A DNA stretch of 6,834 bases from Candidatus Woesearchaeota archaeon (lineage in GTDB: Archaea > Nanobdellota > Nanobdellia > Woesearchaeales > UBA10216). The notes under the pieces are model-generated. The model did no database searches, was not told the DNA's origin, and saw only the letters and a program-made list of their open reading frames with translations. The stretch spans positions 3,441 to 10,274 of the forward strand of contig JAHFTU010000018.1 of NCBI GenBank assembly GCA_023269295.1. Reading direction: 5' to 3'. This document shows positions 5,386 to 6,834 of this stretch, in pieces (positions within the stretch are counted from its first letter, which is position 1; the number at the start of each line of letters is the position of its first letter). The position numbers and the translations under genes were made by a program.

Positions 5386-5952
5386 ATGCGACAAAAAACT
5401 GACCTGAATCCTGAACTGCAGGAGATAAAGCGGTTGAGGAAGAAGCACAACCTCACACAAACGCAGCTGGCAAAGCTGGCAGGAGTCTCACAGTCGCTGA
5501 TTGCAAAGATAGAAGCATGCACGGTTGACCCGACATTCAGCCACGTCAGGAGGATACTGGAAGTCCTGCACAGCATGGAAATGGAAAAAGAGCCGAAAGC
5601 CGAGCAGCTGATAACGCACAAGATAATAGTTGTCGGGAAAAACGAGCCGCTTTCCAAAGCCATAAGGGAAATGAAAAATTACGGCATATCACAGCTGCCT
5701 GTAACTGAAGGCGGCAGGGTGACCGGGCTTGTGTCCGAGACAACTATCATAGAAAAGCTTGCCGAAGGAAAGAATCCGTCAAAACTCCAGGTAAAAGACG
5801 TCATGGAAGATGCGCCGCCAGTGGTAACTAAGACAATGCCGCTGTCCGCTGTGACAGAATTGCTAAGGCACTCATCCCTGATAATTGTTGCAGAAAACGG
5901 CAGACCGAAAGGAGTAATAACGAAGTCAGACATACTGAAAAGAATCACCTGA
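5386..5952 (+). CDS. XRE-type HTH regulator with tandem CBS domains
   Basis: The 188-residue protein joins an N-terminal Cro/C1-type helix-turn-helix (about 9-64; recognition segment LTQTQLAKLAGVSQSLIAKIE at 23-43) to a pair of CBS domains. CBS1 spans about 79-127 (IREMKNYGISQLPVTEGGRV, TGLVSETTII). CBS2 spans about 134-187 (VKDVMEDAPPVVTKTMPLSA, GVITKSDILKRI). This architecture matches the archaeal group of predicted regulators with C-terminal CBS domains (COG3620). CBS pairs commonly bind adenosyl ligands such as AMP, ATP or S-adenosylmethionine, so DNA binding may respond to energy or methyl-donor status; the ligand and target genes are not visible here. The mRNA appears leaderless. Its 3' end overlaps the convergent DUF362 gene by 8 bp. 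Nothing looks broken. Confidence 0.92.
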   Translation: MRQKTDLNPELQEIKRLRKKHNLTQTQLAKLAGVSQSLIAKIEACTVDPTFSHVRRILEVLHSMEMEKEPKAEQLITHKIIVVGKNEPLSKAIREMKNYGISQLPVTEGGRVTGLVSETTIIEKLAEGKNPSKLQVKDVMEDAPPVVTKTMPLSAVTELLRHSSLIIVAENGRPKGVITKSDILKRIT

Positions 5953-6793
5953 AGGATGCTTCGCCAGCAACAGTAATTTTAGAAAGCGAAGACTGTCCTA
6001 TGCCTGCACTGCTGAAGAGCTCAAGATATTTTTGCCTGCTGATTTTCTTATTGAGGGCATTGCCCAGAGCTGCAGTTGCAATTACGTCGGCAGCAACACC
6101 ATCTGCAGATGCTGCGCAGAAATTTGTTTCAACGCTCCTGCTGTTAACCGCTGATTTGAAGCCGTCAACCACAGACAAATTCGGGCGGATGACTTTCAGA
6201 AGTTCAGCGACCGCAGCAAACCTTTTTAGCGAAAAAGGTTTATCAAAAAACGGTAGCCGGGCCTTGTCGTTCTTTATCGCTGCTGCGCCGCTGCTGATAA
6301 CGCCGCCCACTGCAATGTTGGCAACTGCCCCTGAAAACCTGCTTCCGGTAAGTTTTGGGACAGCCAGTGAGATCCTGAAATCAGAGTTGATGACAGTTTT
6401 GGCAACGCGCAACGAAAGGTTGCTGGTAAGACGCATCGCGACAAACTCATCCCTGTTGAGATCAACAAATTTGAGGCCGTAATCCTCGGCAAGCTCATGC
6501 AGCCCTGCCCTGTGGAATACTGGCTGGACTGCCGCACCATTGTAAAGCCCTTCGGCTATCGTGATTTTTTTGTTGGTGTAATTCAGAACAAAGTCCAGGA
6601 CAGCCTTCACAGCATCAGCTGAAGCCGACATTCCCTGCTTTGTGAGGAAAAAGTCGGGCTTGATTACAATACGCATGCTGTTAGAAAGCTTCTCAGCAAC
6701 AGAACCCTCAATCAGCTCCAGGGCCTTTGTTACGCCGTCGTACCTGACATGGGATGCGGCGACGCCAACAATGGACTTTTGCTTCTTAGGCAT
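5945..6793 (-). CDS. DUF362-family protein
   Basis: The 282-residue protein matches the DUF362 family, whose function is unknown. Family-like segments, in order, are RIVIKPDFF (41-49, usually KPN), ITIAEG (77-82), FRISLAVPKLTGS (139-151), the Gly/Ala-rich FSGAVANIAVGGVISSG (153-169), VIRPNLSVVDGF (201-212) and SADGVAADVIATAALG (229-244, normally an Asp-containing helix). Many relatives carry a 4Fe-4S ferredoxin domain; this one has a single cysteine (C226) and no cluster motif, so it is the short form. No signal peptide is evident. Residues 185-192 (KPFSLKRF) are encoded exactly by a 24-bp palindrome related to the dispersed repeat. The start is ATG 6793, with a TATA box 28 nt upstream and no ribosome site, so the mRNA is likely leaderless. 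It converges with the HTH-CBS gene. Family call fairly secure; biochemical role unknown. Confidence 0.85.
   Translation of the reverse strand: MPKKQKSIVGVAASHVRYDGVTKALELIEGSVAEKLSNSMRIVIKPDFFLTKQGMSASADAVKAVLDFVLNYTNKKITIAEGLYNGAAVQPVFHRAGLHELAEDYGLKFVDLNRDEFVAMRLTSNLSLRVAKTVINSDFRISLAVPKLTGSRFSGAVANIAVGGVISSGAAAIKNDKARLPFFDKPFSLKRFAAVAELLKVIRPNLSVVDGFKSAVNSRSVETNFCAASADGVAADVIATAALGNALNKKISRQKYLELFSSAGIGQSSLSKITVAGEASFR
6218..6251. repeat. Dispersed near-palindromic repeat, copy 3 (inside the DUF362 gene)
   Basis: The arms AAACCTTTTT (6218-6227) and AAAAAGGTTT (6232-6241) are perfectly complementary around AGCG, and a tail ending CAAAAAAC follows. It is the most symmetrical of the three copies. 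The 24-bp palindrome occupies eight whole codons, and the reading frame continues through it. Confidence 0.8.
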
Positions 6794-6816
6794 ACTGCAA
6801 ATTCCGCTTTTTGAGT

Positions 6817-6826
6817 TATAAAAAGG
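6817..6826 (-). promoter_or_regulatory. TATA box of the DUF362 gene (leaderless)
   Basis: The minus strand reads CCTTTTTATA, centred about 28 nt before the ATG at 6793, with AGCAA upstream as a possible BRE. No Shine-Dalgarno lies between the box and the start. Confidence 0.65.
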
Positions 6827-6834
6827 TTGCTAAA

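Noticed and set aside
6808..6826. CTTTTT/AAAAAG inverted repeat at the DUF362 promoter as a fourth repeat copy
   Set aside because: The loop is 7 nt, lacks the RGCG core, and the right arm is simply the TATA box region.
1..6834. tRNA, rRNA, CRISPR array, transposase, toxin-antitoxin or defence module
   Set aside because: No cloverleaf, regular spaced repeats, DDE-type or Cas-like motifs were found in either strand; the genes are mostly housekeeping or single-gene accessory functions.

Overview
The window looks archaeal. Its left half carries the conserved archaeal proteasome/exosome gene neighbourhood on the minus strand: 20S proteasome alpha subunit, SBDS-family ribosome maturation factor, exosome cap subunit Rrp4, and exosome catalytic subunit Rrp41 (cut by the window edge). 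Promoters are archaeal in type: TTTAAA- or TATA-like boxes preceded by purine-rich BRE-like sequence, three of them 26-28 nt before a start codon, which implies leaderless mRNAs. Other genes use GGTGA Shine-Dalgarno motifs. Short gaps, small proteins and a secreted Cys-rich MopE-type protein would fit a small-genome lineage of the DPANN kind, but the lineage is a guess.

Layout: 1-584 rrp41 (partial, -); 591-1319 rrp4 (-); 1350-2072 SBDS (-); 2073-2162 a gap packed with hairpins and a 12-bp tandem duplication; 2163-2924 psmA (-); 2931-3147 an intergenic stretch with a good minus-strand promoter, a possible 44-codon gene and a repeat copy; 3148-4743 a large secreted Cys-rich / MopE-motif / metzincin-like metalloprotease (-); 4744-4879 a divergent promoter region; 4880-5305 a double zinc-ribbon protein (+); 5386-5952 an HTH-CBS regulator (+); 5945-6793 a DUF362 protein (-), which converges with the regulator and overlaps it by 8 bp.

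How the genes work together: psmA, SBDS, rrp4 and rrp41 form the usual unit linking protein degradation, ribosome maturation and 3'-5' RNA decay or tailing; rrp42 would be expected just beyond the left edge. The protease gene has its own leaderless promoter and is not obviously part of that unit. The zinc-ribbon, HTH-CBS and DUF362 genes each appear to have their own promoter.

The least expected structure is a short, nearly palindromic dispersed repeat (core CTTTTTRGCGAAAAAG). It occurs three times in the same orientation: next to the SBDS start, upstream of psmA, and inside the DUF362 coding region, where it adds no stop or frameshift. Also notable are a metzincin-like protease fused to Cys-rich and MopE modules, an altered acidic active-site segment in Rrp41, and a promoter-associated small ORF ahead of psmA. 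I see no tRNA, rRNA, CRISPR array, transposase or complete novel multi-gene system.
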